This document shows positions 8,926 to 17,292 of a DNA stretch of 64,000 bases, piece by piece; the stretch's first letter is position 1; each line of letters opens with the position of its first letter. The DNA lies in contig SECL01000019.1 of NCBI GenBank assembly GCA_004173455.1, positions 1 through 64,000 on the forward strand, read 5' to 3'. The notes below the pieces were generated by a model that had not been told where the DNA came from, ran no database searches, and was given only the letters and a program-made list of their open reading frames with translations. Origin of the DNA: Moraxellaceae bacterium (GTDB lineage: Bacteria > Pseudomonadota > Gammaproteobacteria > Pseudomonadales > Moraxellaceae). The position numbers and the translations under genes are program-made.

Positions 8926-9456
8926 GTGAAACCGACCAATAAACTTCTTCCAGCAGCACAGCGTGCCTATGTCGCTCTGATGATGGATGTCATCGGACGT
9001 GGCCTTACCTCAGCAAGTCAGGTTGACCCTGAAATTCATAATGAAACGAAAGGATTCCCGGCTGGTTTTATTGTCAGAATGACAGTGTTTCCCAAAGGGC
9101 CAAACTTTACCGCACAAGCTCAACAGGATGGTTCCCTAAAGCTGTTTAGTGACTTTGACGGTAAGCCAGACCTCACCATTACCTTTAAGCATATGTCACA
9201 TGCGTTTTTGGTATTTTCCTTTCAGGAAGGAACAGCACGCGCGTTTGCCAATGATCGCATGGTAGCCGATGGTGATGTGTCTTATGCCATTCGCATGGTG
9301 CGCTGCCTGAATAAAATGGAAGCCCTGATCCTGCCAAAAGCTGTGGCGAAGCTTGCTGTCAAAGAATACCCGGAACAATTAAGCTTTACTCAGAAGCTTA
9401 ATCTGGCCTCCCGAATTTACCTTAAAGTTGCTCAAACCTATATTAAACGGAGCTAA
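8926..9456 (+). CDS. SCP2-like lipid-binding domain protein
   Basis: This 176-aa soluble protein has a central segment (FTAQAQQDGSLKLFSDFDGKPDLTITF... HAFLVFSFQEGTARAFANDRMVADGDVSYAIRMVRCL) that resembles an SCP2 sterol/lipid-carrier fold: ligand-binding beta sheet followed by helices, with the 'dgd...a.r' pattern. The start codon is GTG. The stop is followed after two bases by the ATG of the iron alcohol dehydrogenase, so the two are translationally coupled and the protein probably handles a hydrophobic substrate or product of that enzyme. The family call rests on motif resemblance only. Confidence 0.6.
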   Translation: MKPTNKLLPAAQRAYVALMMDVIGRGLTSASQVDPEIHNETKGFPAGFIVRMTVFPKGPNFTAQAQQDGSLKLFSDFDGKPDLTITFKHMSHAFLVFSFQEGTARAFANDRMVADGDVSYAIRMVRCLNKMEALILPKAVAKLAVKEYPEQLSFTQKLNLASRIYLKVAQTYIKRS

Positions 9457-9458
9457 TT

Positions 9459-10646
9459 ATGGCCAAGCCGTATTATGAATTTTTTTGTCCAGTAAAAGTG
9501 ATTGCAGGGAATGCAGCCCTTGAGCATATTCCTTTTGAACTGGCGACTTTAGGTGCCAAGCGCGCCATGATTATTACCGACAAGGGCGTGCGCAGTAATA
9601 ACCTGCTGGAACCGATTCAGGCAGCATTTGAAAATACTGACAGCACAATTGCAGTAATCTTTGATGATGTTCCACCGGATAGCAGCCTGCAAACCGTACG
9701 TACTGCCGCTGAACTGTATCGTCAAAACAACTGTGATGCCATTATTGCCGTTGGCGGTGGCTCGGTGATTGATACCTCTAAAGGTGTGAATATTCTGGTG
9801 TCAGAAGGTGGTGATGACCTGCTGAAATATTCTGGGGCGCACAACCTGCCACGCCCATTAAAACCATTTTTTGTGGTGCCGACTACTGCCGGTACAGGCT
9901 CTGAAGTAACGCTGGCTGCGGTCATATCTGACATTGAAAAGAATGTAAAACTGCCGTTTGCCTCTTATTTTCTGATGCCTCACGCGGCTATTCTTGATCC
10001 GCGTATGACTTCAACCCTGCCATCGCATATTACGGCCATGACAGCGATGGATGCGATGACGCATGCGGTAGAAGCTTACACTTGTCTGGCAGCCAATCCA
10101 ATTAGCGATGCCTATGCATTTGCTGCGATTAAAAAGATCAGTGAAAACCTGACTAAAGTGCTGGACAAGCCAAAGAATGCGGATGCACGTCTGGAACTGG
10201 CGCAGGCCTCCACGATGGCTGGTATTGCATTCTCCAATGCAATGGTTGGTCTGGTGCATTCACTGGGTCATGCGACAGGCGCAGTTGCGCATTTGCCACA
10301 CGGCCTGTGTATGAACCTATTTATGCCGTATGTGCTGGAATATAACCAGTCTGTGAATGGCGACAAGATTGCTGAACTGCTGTTGCCGCTGGCTGGTGCA
10401 GACGTGTATGCCGCGACCCCTGCGGATCAGCGTGCCAACAAGGCCATTCAAACCATTCGCCAGATACGTGATGTCCTGTTTGAACGCACCAAGTTACCAC
10501 GCACTTTAAAAGAAACTGGCAAGGTCACTGAAGCGCAACTGGATGACATTGCAACCAAGGCACTGGATGATGGTTCGATTATCTTTAATCCACGTGAAGC
10601 ATCCAAAGCTGACCTTAAGGCCATTTTGCAAAAAGCCTGGGCTTAA
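9459..10646 (+). CDS. Iron-containing alcohol dehydrogenase
   Basis: This is a group III (Fe-dependent) alcohol dehydrogenase, 395 aa, oxidising an alcohol or reducing an aldehyde with NAD(P). The nucleotide-binding motif GGGSVIDTSKG lies at about residues 99-109 and TTAGTGSEVT at about 146-155. The metal-ligand segments are DAMTHAVEAYT and HSLGHATGAVAHLPHG. It is coupled to the upstream SCP2-like gene. In an alkane- or wax-ester-using relative of Acinetobacter a role in long-chain alcohol metabolism is plausible, but substrate cannot be read from sequence. Confidence 0.92.
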   Translation: MAKPYYEFFCPVKVIAGNAALEHIPFELATLGAKRAMIITDKGVRSNNLLEPIQAAFENTDSTIAVIFDDVPPDSSLQTVRTAAELYRQNNCDAIIAVGGGSVIDTSKGVNILVSEGGDDLLKYSGAHNLPRPLKPFFVVPTTAGTGSEVTLAAVISDIEKNVKLPFASYFLMPHAAILDPRMTSTLPSHITAMTAMDAMTHAVEAYTCLAANPISDAYAFAAIKKISENLTKVLDKPKNADARLELAQASTMAGIAFSNAMVGLVHSLGHATGAVAHLPHGLCMNLFMPYVLEYNQSVNGDKIAELLLPLAGADVYAATPADQRANKAIQTIRQIRDVLFERTKLPRTLKETGKVTEAQLDDIATKALDDGSIIFNPREASKADLKAILQKAWA

Positions 10647-10684
10647 ATTGCATTAACTAAGTTCGATTAACGTCATGCTTAAGA

Positions 10685-10711
10685 AAAGTCCTGCTTCGGC
10701 AGGATTTTTTT
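10685..10711 (+). terminator. Terminator of the alcohol dehydrogenase operon
   Basis: AAAGTCCTGC-TTCG-GCAGGATTTTTTT is a classic UUCG-loop terminator about 40 bases after the stop. Confidence 0.92.
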
Positions 10712-10937
10712 ATAAGTTTATAAAAAAAGTGAAATTATTAAATCTGACTTAATTTTGCGCAATCTCTCTATACTCTCCAACCCAAACCATGTTGGAGATG
10801 CAAAACACACTATCTTTCCTACTACACTGCTACGGAATGCCTCATTGTCTTTATGGTTTGCTGCAAGAACTTACTAAATGCTACATCAGCCTTAATAAGT
10901 AAAACCAAAACCGATTGATAAACAATGTAAGGAATAA

Positions 10938-12547
10938 ATGATGAAACAGAAAACACTGGCGGTAGCGGTAGCTGCGATTTGTGGCGTGGTTTTAACAGGC
11001 TGTAATGATAGTGATTCAGATGATTGGCAATCCATCATATCCAATCCCACTAAAACTGGCAATGTATTGGTATTGACTGATAATAATCAGCTGGCTTCGT
11101 TTGATATGAACAAGCCCAATGACTTAATATCCAATGAAAAAATTACTGGTCTCAAAAATAATGATAGCCTGATTGGTATTGATTATCGCCCTGCTGATGG
11201 CAAGTTGTATGCAGTAGGAAGCTTGGGCACAATTTACACCATTGATCCATCAACTAACCGTGCTGAACTTAAATCAACCCTAATTGCTGATTCCGCAGAT
11301 ACCAGCGCGCCTTATACAGAAATCACTGGCAACCCTGGGTTGATGTCTGTTGATTTTAATCCTGCTGCCGATCGCTTACGTGTAATTGGTAATGATGGCC
11401 AGAACTTGCGTATTAATGTGGACACTGGTGCAACCACTACCGATGGTGCGCTGAATGGAGCAGATGCGACCATCACTTCTGCGGCCTATACCAACAGTTT
11501 TGCAGGTACTGCAACCACCCGATTGTTTGATATCGATGTTAAAGCTGATCGCGTTTATCTGCAAAATCCACCCAACGATGGCACATTGGCAGCTTCAGCA
11601 CCCCTAGGTGTCAATGCCGAAAGTAGCAGTGGCTTTGATATTGATAGTAATAATAATCAGGGCTATGCCATTTTAAATGTAGTAAACAAACAGCAGTTTT
11701 ATAAAATTGATATTAATAAGGTAACAGCTGCTGACTCTGCCAATGCAGCGACACTTGTCGGTGATCTACCTTCAGGCATAATGAGCGCAACCATACGTGG
11801 TCTAGCATTAAAACCAGCCAAGGATGCTGGCGCTACCATACAAGGTCTTAGCAATAACAATCAGCTGGTTTCCTTTAAGCTCAATAAGCCGAATGAAACC
11901 AATACAGTAGCGATCACTGGCTTGGCTTCAGGTGAAACCCTGATGGGTATTGATTATCGTCTGCGTACCGATGTAGCAGGCAAATCCGGTGTGCAGCAGC
12001 AGATGATACTACGCTGCCTTTCACTGGCTTAAATGGCAATCACTTTGCCGTTGACTTTAATCCTTTAGCGGATCGTTTGCGGGTTATTAGCTCAACAGGT
12101 CAAAACCTGCGTATTAATGTGGATACAGGTGCGACCATTACCGATGGCAATTTGAATGGCTTGATGAATACACAGGTGACTGCCGCCGCTTATACCAACA
12201 GCTATCAGGGTACGATTTCCTCCACCGCGCTGTTTGATCTGGACAACACCAGCAACCGCCTGCTGCAACAAATTCCACCCAATGATGGCAACTTGATCAG
12301 CATTGGCGCTTTGGGCATTACGCTGGGTATGGATAGCGGCTTTGACATTGCAGGTGGTGATAATGGACTGGCGCTGGCTGCCGTGGCTGATGCAAGTGGC
12401 AACACTTCCAATCTGTATCGTGTTAACCTGACCACCGGTGCAGCAACCCCTGCCATAATGGCAAACGGTGCTGCCAGCCTTGCAGCTTCCAGAATTGGTA
12501 CAGGTACTACTCCTGCGTTAATTGATCTGGCAATCTGGCTTCAATAA
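10938..12547 (+). pseudogene. DUF4394 lipoprotein with frameshift
   Basis: The gene encodes an exported lipoprotein (signal peptide ending in VVLTGC, Cys22) with two tandem DUF4394 beta-propeller-like domains. The first is intact: NNQLASFDMNKPND, SLIGIDYRPADGKLYAVG, VDFNPAADRLRVIGNDGQNL. The second begins normally (NNQLVSFKLNKPNE, LMGIDYR). The frame is then lost near 11960-12000 and the 364-codon ORF stops at 12032. The rest continues in another frame (ADDTTLPFTGLNGNHFAVDFNP, then an ORF from 12077 to 12547). Compared with domain 1 about 15-20 residues are also missing at the break. Either a degraded gene or a sequencing error. Function of DUF4394 is unknown. Confidence 0.8.
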
Positions 12548-12583
12548 GCCTTTTTAAAGCAGTTATTCCTTTTAAAACATAAA

Positions 12584-12613
12584 ACTCCCGTATTCACGAA
12601 TGCGGGATTTTTT
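12584..12613 (+). terminator. Rho-independent terminator
   Basis: TCCCGTATTC-AC-GAATGCGGGATTTTTT folds into a strong hairpin with a T-run after the DUF4394 gene. Confidence 0.85.
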
Positions 12614-12642
12614 ATTGGCAAGCTTATTTTGGCGCTTAGCCA

Positions 12643-13056
12643 TTATTGACGACTTAACGTGATATTCCAGGAATCTCCTCTATCCTTCAATGCTATCCAC
12701 GCCAGTAGCATGCCACTAATATTACTGATAATCGGATTAAATGCGCCAGTTAGCAACTCGGGCGCGATCACGATAATATCCAGCAGCAGTACAGCCAGTG
12801 CAGTAAAAGCCAGCCAGACTGGCCAGTTCTTTTTATAAAACACCAGAATTAACAAACCGAGCAGGATTTCACCCATACCTGCCATTTGCGCCATCAGCTC
12901 AGAATTGAGCCAACCTTGCATAGACATAGGCATTAGCGCCAGATGCTGTTGATTAATAGATAGCTCAGTTTTATCCAGAAAAACCAGCTTGGGCACCAGT
13001 CCCTGATAGATAAATAAAAAACCCAAACCTAAACGGGCTAAGGTACTAGATTGCAT
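12643..13056 (-). CDS. DoxX-like membrane protein
   Basis: This is a 137-aa inner-membrane protein with four predicted hydrophobic helices. The N-terminal LGLGFLFIYQGLVPKL and the MAGMGEILLGLLILVFY helix match the DoxX-like family (PF13781 type), small quinone- or redox-linked membrane proteins of unclear function. Its start overlaps the end of the DCC-family gene by 11 bases, so it belongs to the trmL-DCC-DoxX operon. The DCC-DoxX pairing suggests a thiol-redox role (inference). Confidence 0.75.
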   Translation of the reverse strand: MQSSTLARLGLGFLFIYQGLVPKLVFLDKTELSINQQHLALMPMSMQGWLNSELMAQMAGMGEILLGLLILVFYKKNWPVWLAFTALAVLLLDIIVIAPELLTGAFNPIISNISGMLLAWIALKDRGDSWNITLSRQ

Positions 13057-13546
13057 GGTCTAAAAACCGTTTACGGATTTGCGGCGTAGGAGCCATGCAC
13101 TGTGCATGCTGCCCGAATAGTGTATAGCGCCGGCTTGCCACCTGATCATAGGTCCAGTCTCGCCAAGCCTTGGGAATATTGCGCCCGGCAGCCAGCACAC
13201 TAAATGGAAAAGGCAATTGCTGCATGATGCGCAACAGGGCATCACTGCGCTCATACACCTGATGACCTTCAATCAGTAGCATGGTGTCAAAGTGGTCTGT
13301 TGGCATGCCAAGCGAGGTTAAAATAGCCTGTCCTTGTGGCGACTGCACACTGCACAACTTGAATTTTTCCAGCACATCATGCCGGATCAAAAACCGGCTC
13401 CAGCCGGTGCATAGCTTGCACACCGCATCAAACATGACAATTTTATGGCCAGGCTGAATAAAGTCCGGTAAATTTGGCTCGCTAATATAATGAAATTTCC
13501 AGCTGCTTAATGCCTTATTCAAAACCTTGTTGCCGCCATGCTTCAT
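13046..13546 (-). CDS. DCC-family thiol-disulfide oxidoreductase-like (DUF393)
   Basis: The 166-aa protein carries the family signature VMFDAVCKLCTGWSRF, with the D-x-x-C-x-x-C motif that names the DCC (DUF393) family, near residue 40. GRNIPKAWRDWTYDQVASRRYTLFG near the C-terminus is also typical. Members are predicted thioredoxin-like redox proteins. The start overlaps the end of trmL by about 30 bases; a slightly later start is possible. It is in an operon with trmL and the DoxX-like gene. Confidence 0.85.
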   Translation of the reverse strand: MKHGGNKVLNKALSSWKFHYISEPNLPDFIQPGHKIVMFDAVCKLCTGWSRFLIRHDVLEKFKLCSVQSPQGQAILTSLGMPTDHFDTMLLIEGHQVYERSDALLRIMQQLPFPFSVLAAGRNIPKAWRDWTYDQVASRRYTLFGQHAQCMAPTPQIRKRFLDHAI

Positions 13547-13979
13547 AGATCATCACTGCCACGGAATTGGATAAATTCAGGCTACGTGATTCAGGCTGCA
13601 TCGGCAAGCGCAACCAATGTTCAAACGGAAAACTCATGCGCACGTCTTCCGGCAGGCCACGGGTTTCCGGCCCGAACAGGAAGGCCACATCACGGTTCAG
13701 GTTGCGGTCAAATGGCGAATGCTGGCCTTTGGTGGTGAGCGGGAAAATTGCCTCAATACCCAGCTTTTTTAACTCATCCAGACATGGCTGCAAGGATGGC
13801 CAGATTTTAAGTTCTGCCCACTCATGGTAATCTAGCCCTGCCCGCTTTAATTTTTTGTCTTCCAGTTCAAAACCCAGCGGTTCTACCAGATGCAGCTTGG
13901 CGCCTGTATTGGCACACAGACGAATAATATTACCGGTATTGCTAGGAATTTCCGGCTCAAACAACACAATATGAATCAC
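13515..13979 (-). CDS. trmL: tRNA (cytidine(34)-2'-O)-methyltransferase
   Basis: TrmL is a SPOUT methyltransferase that 2'-O-methylates position 34 of tRNA-Leu isoacceptors. The knot motifs are clear: EPEIPSNTGNIIRLCANTG near the N-terminus, FLFGPETRGLPEDV in the middle, and LPMQPESRSLNLSNSVAVM at the C-terminus forming the SAM pocket. The 154-aa length is normal. It is first in a minus-strand operon with DCC and DoxX-like genes. A tRNA-Leu gene, a likely substrate class, lies elsewhere in the window. Confidence 0.95.
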   Translation of the reverse strand: MIHIVLFEPEIPSNTGNIIRLCANTGAKLHLVEPLGFELEDKKLKRAGLDYHEWAELKIWPSLQPCLDELKKLGIEAIFPLTTKGQHSPFDRNLNRDVAFLFGPETRGLPEDVRMSFPFEHWLRLPMQPESRSLNLSNSVAVMIYEAWRQQGFE

Positions 13980-13994
13980 AATAGAACCAGTAGA

Positions 13995-14031
13995 ATAAAA
14001 AAACCAGCCCTAGTTTAGCTGGTTTTTTTTG
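13995..14031 (-). terminator. Terminator of the superoxide dismutase gene
   Basis: AAAAAACCAGC-CCTAGTTTA-GCTGGTTTTTTTT has A- and T-runs on both sides; it closes the minus-strand sod gene before trmL. Confidence 0.85.
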
Positions 14032-14079
14032 AAAAGATAAAAGCTGTTTTCAGGCTTGAATTTAAACCTGATTCGATGC

Positions 14080-14772
14080 TTATTTCATGGCCGCATCAAA
14101 ACGCTGGTTGACCTTGTTCCAGTTCACCACCTCCCAGAAAGCTTTGGTGTAATCAGCACGCTTATTCTGATATTTCAGGTAATAGGCATGTTCCCACACA
14201 TCCAGACCCAGCAATGGCTGACCTTTGGTTTCGGCAATATCCATGAGCGGATTGTCCTGATTGGGAGTGGAAGTCACCGCCAGCTTGTGCTCAGGCGTCA
14301 TTACCAGCCATGCCCAACCAGAGCCAAAACGGCTGGTGGCGGCATCATTAAACTGTTGCTCAAACGCCTCTAGCGAACCAAAGTCAGCTTTAATCTGTTT
14401 GAGTAAAGCAGTGCTTGGTTTACCGGCTTTGGCTTTTGGACTTAAGCTGTCCCAGAAAAAACTATGGTTATAGTTGCCGCCTGCATTATTGCGCACAGTC
14501 GTGTTGTATTTGGAAATCTGCGTCTGTACCTGCTCAATGCTCATTTTATCGAGCTCAGGATAGGTCTTGATTTGTTTGTTCAGGTTGTCCACATAGCCTT
14601 TGTGATGCTTGCCGTAGTGAATTTCCATGGTTTGCTTGTCGATGGAGGGCTCCAGCGCACTGGTGGCATACGGCAACGGCGCCTGTTTAAACTCGGCAAA
14701 TGCAACTGTTGCCATTCCCAGGCTAGATACCATAAGTGCAGAAATACCCAAAGAACGAAAATAAACCGACAC
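14080..14772 (-). CDS. Exported Mn-type superoxide dismutase
   Basis: This enzyme dismutates superoxide to oxygen and peroxide. The 230-aa protein starts with a signal peptide of about 26 residues (hydrophobic ISALMVSSLGMATVAFA, cleavage after AFA), so it should act in the periplasm. Metal ligands are His52 (IHYGKHH), His103 (NHSFFW), Asp191 and His195 (DVWEHAYY). The GGNYNHSFFW and TPNQDNPLM segments match Mn-type rather than Fe-type enzymes. Most gammaproteobacterial Fe/Mn enzymes are cytoplasmic, and periplasmic ones are usually Cu/Zn SodC, so the location is unusual. It is monocistronic. Confidence 0.92.
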   Translation of the reverse strand: MSVYFRSLGISALMVSSLGMATVAFAEFKQAPLPYATSALEPSIDKQTMEIHYGKHHKGYVDNLNKQIKTYPELDKMSIEQVQTQISKYNTTVRNNAGGNYNHSFFWDSLSPKAKAGKPSTALLKQIKADFGSLEAFEQQFNDAATSRFGSGWAWLVMTPEHKLAVTSTPNQDNPLMDIAETKGQPLLGLDVWEHAYYLKYQNKRADYTKAFWEVVNWNKVNQRFDAAMK

Positions 14773-15008
14773 GGCCTGCTCCCTAACTGTTATTAACTAA
14801 ACAGGTTTAACCCTAGCAAATGATTCTCAGTCCGATGTAGTGTTGCTGTAACTTTTTGGCAAAATCCCAGAAGAAATAAGCAGATAATTGGATTTTTCTT
14901 AAAATGTCCTTAAAAGACTTGTGTTTGTTCCTTGCCATTGCTGAACATCAAAAAATAGTCGCAGCAAAATTAAAATGGCTAAACGTCCTATCTGTTGCAA
15001 AAGCCGCC

Positions 15009-15014
15009 TATAAT
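15009..15014 (+). promoter_or_regulatory. -10 element of the rlmM promoter
   Basis: A consensus TATAAT lies 34 bases before the rlmM ATG. No good -35 box is seen at 17 bases (TCCTAT), though TTGCAA occurs nearer. Assigned on the -10 alone. Confidence 0.4.
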
Positions 15015-15047
15015 ACGCCGACTCTTTTTTTGTATTGCTAAACGGTT

Positions 15048-16109
15048 ATGTCACATTCTCCTAAAACTCCGGCCATTGTTGGCATACTGGCGCTGTGCCG
15101 CATTGGCTTTGAGCGCGAGTGCAGCAGCGAACTTGAACGCTGGTTCGGTGAACGTGGCGCCGATGGCTATGTCAAATTTGAAAAATTGGGCGGACAGGTC
15201 ATCTGGTTTGGCCAAAGCAAACAGTTTCCCAAAACCTCCGAACTGATTTTTGCGCGCCAAGTGGTCAAGTTGATTAGCAAAACGCCGATTTATTTTGATC
15301 AGAAAGACCGTATTACGCCGATTTTAAGTGCGCTGGAAGGCCAGTCTTACAGTGCCATTTATTTTGATAATACTGATACCAATGACGGCAACAGCATGGC
15401 GGATTTATTTCATCGCCTGCAAAAACCGCTGCTGTCTGCGGCTGGCAAAGCCAATATTTTAAACCGTGACGCCAAGCAGCGCGCGCATCTGGTATTTATT
15501 GATGGCACAGCAGCATGGCTTGGCATTAGCGAACCCGGTGAAACCCTCAAATGGCCGATGGGCATTCCGCGCCTGAAAATGCCACACGATGCGCCGAGCC
15601 GTTCTACCCTCAAGCTGGCCGAAGCCTTTACCTATTTTATGGACAAGGAAGAACAGGCTGAATGGCTGCGTGAAGGCTTAACGGCAGTTGACTTGGGTGC
15701 TTGCCCAGGTGGCTGGACATACCAGTTGGTCAAACATGGCTTGCAGGTGGTGGCGATTGATAATGGCGCCATGAATGAAAAAATCATGGAAAGCGGACAG
15801 GTTGAGCACATTAAAGCCGATGGGTTTGTCTATCGTCCGCCGCGTCCAGTACACTGGCTGGTGTGTGACATGGTGGAAAAACCAAGTCGTGTAGCACAGT
15901 TAATGGCGGACTGGTTGGCTGATGGCGATGCGCAGCGCGCCATGTTTAACCTGAAACTGCCCATGAAAACCCGGCTGGATGAGGTGGAATACTGCCGTGA
16001 TATTATTGAAGAACGCTTAAAGCAAGCCGGTAAAAAAATTGAGCGCCTGCAATTTCGCCAGTTGTATCATGACCGAGAGGAAGTGACGGTTTATCTGGTG
16101 GTGAAATAG
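15048..16109 (+). CDS. rlmM: 23S rRNA (cytidine(2498)-2'-O)-methyltransferase
   Basis: RlmM (YgdE) 2'-O-methylates C2498 in 23S rRNA of assembling 50S subunits. The 353-aa protein has the N-terminal THUMP-like region (LALCRIGFERECSSELERWF) and the RrmJ-type SAM fold with VDLGACPGGWTYQLV near residues 218-232. The catalytic region DMVEKPSRVAQLMADWL and NLKLPMKTR follows, with conserved Asp and Lys of the family. It begins with ATG at 15048 and is followed by an unrelated AT-rich gene 21 bases later. Confidence 0.94.
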   Translation: MSHSPKTPAIVGILALCRIGFERECSSELERWFGERGADGYVKFEKLGGQVIWFGQSKQFPKTSELIFARQVVKLISKTPIYFDQKDRITPILSALEGQSYSAIYFDNTDTNDGNSMADLFHRLQKPLLSAAGKANILNRDAKQRAHLVFIDGTAAWLGISEPGETLKWPMGIPRLKMPHDAPSRSTLKLAEAFTYFMDKEEQAEWLREGLTAVDLGACPGGWTYQLVKHGLQVVAIDNGAMNEKIMESGQVEHIKADGFVYRPPRPVHWLVCDMVEKPSRVAQLMADWLADGDAQRAMFNLKLPMKTRLDEVEYCRDIIEERLKQAGKKIERLQFRQLYHDREEVTVYLVVK

Positions 16110-16130
16110 AGTTAAAAAAGATACTGTAAG

Positions 16131-17213
16131 ATGATAGATAATAGAAACTGGAAATTTCAATTAGCGGGCATTTCAATTGGCCTAATTATTGGAGTTATTC
16201 TTTATATTGTATTTACCATCTTTTTAAATCATTCAGGTAATGAAGCAAGAAATTATAGTCTTGCTCCTCCAATGCAATATGATGCGCTCACTGCTGAAGA
16301 AATTTCACCTAATCAGCAGTGGATGATTCCCATCAATAAAAAACAAAATGAGCCTATTAAAGTAAATCTTCAAGCCTCTGATCTTTATTCTATACTTGGT
16401 AAAAATAGTTGGATTACACCACCTATTAATTTCAAATCCCGTACTGGAAAATTATTCCTTTACATTGATTATGCTGGTAAAGAACAATATTTCTCTGATA
16501 AATCCAGAATTTATAGTATTCCTGTGTGCATTCCTTTATCTAAATATTCACACTGTTCAATTAACCCAGCATCTAGCTACTCTTCTTATAATGACAAAAA
16601 TTTTTACTATATTGAAGAGTTTAGTAACTCTCGTACCATCTATGAACTTAATGATCAGAAGAAAGACACGAAGAGCTTATTTTATGGCTATAGTTTACCT
16701 CATGAATATCAAATAACCTCTTCTCAAGATTTAGCAATTAGTTTTAATTCATTAATTGATGAGAAAACTCAAATGGCATGGATGCGCGTTAGCATTAATG
16801 ATCATCCAATAAGCTTAATTAAAAAAAGTTTCTTCTTAACCAGTAAATATCAGAAATTTCTAAAATGGTTTCTAATATTGATACCATTCATTATTTTTTA
16901 CGATTATCAGAAAAATGGTGGATTTAGCAGCCCACATGCATTATCCATTGGCACTCTATTAATATTATGGTCAGGGCTAAACACAGTTATTTGGGATATA
17001 AATTATATGGTTATTGGCTGCCTGCTCATTACTTTTTCTGGAGTAATGTATATATTTGCCAATAACTTATATAAGCTATCATATAGCTTGGGATTTTTCA
17101 CAATTCTGGTGTTTTCTTATCAATATTATGGTGGCTTTACACATCAGGTTATAAAACAAATTGGACTTTTAACACTTATTGGCACTGCAATTTTTATAAA
17201 AACTCCAGATTAA
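16131..17213 (+). CDS. AT-rich multi-pass membrane protein, unknown
   Basis: I do not recognise this 360-aa protein. It has one N-terminal transmembrane helix (LAGISIGLIIGVILYIVFTI, residues about 11-30). A soluble, probably periplasmic region of about 200 residues follows with four cysteines (SIPVCIPL, SHCSINP and others). A C-terminal block of about four to five membrane helices runs from residue 240. Base composition is much more AT-rich than rlmM and lysS on either side, which suggests acquisition. The position 21 bases after rlmM allows cotranscription. No ribosome binding site is strong. Confidence 0.65.
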   Translation: MIDNRNWKFQLAGISIGLIIGVILYIVFTIFLNHSGNEARNYSLAPPMQYDALTAEEISPNQQWMIPINKKQNEPIKVNLQASDLYSILGKNSWITPPINFKSRTGKLFLYIDYAGKEQYFSDKSRIYSIPVCIPLSKYSHCSINPASSYSSYNDKNFYYIEEFSNSRTIYELNDQKKDTKSLFYGYSLPHEYQITSSQDLAISFNSLIDEKTQMAWMRVSINDHPISLIKKSFFLTSKYQKFLKWFLILIPFIIFYDYQKNGGFSSPHALSIGTLLILWSGLNTVIWDINYMVIGCLLITFSGVMYIFANNLYKLSYSLGFFTILVFSYQYYGGFTHQVIKQIGLLTLIGTAIFIKTPD

Positions 17214-17255
17214 ATTAAAGATAAGCTTCTTATCAATTGTTTAGATCATCTTATA

Positions 17256-17280
17256 GAAAAACCCACCAAACGGTGGGCTT
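17256..17280 (-). terminator. lysS terminator
   Basis: Read on the minus strand, CCCACC-GTTT-GGTGGG is followed by TTTTTC just after the lysS stop codon. Confidence 0.8.
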
Positions 17281-17292
17281 CTAAAAATAAAA

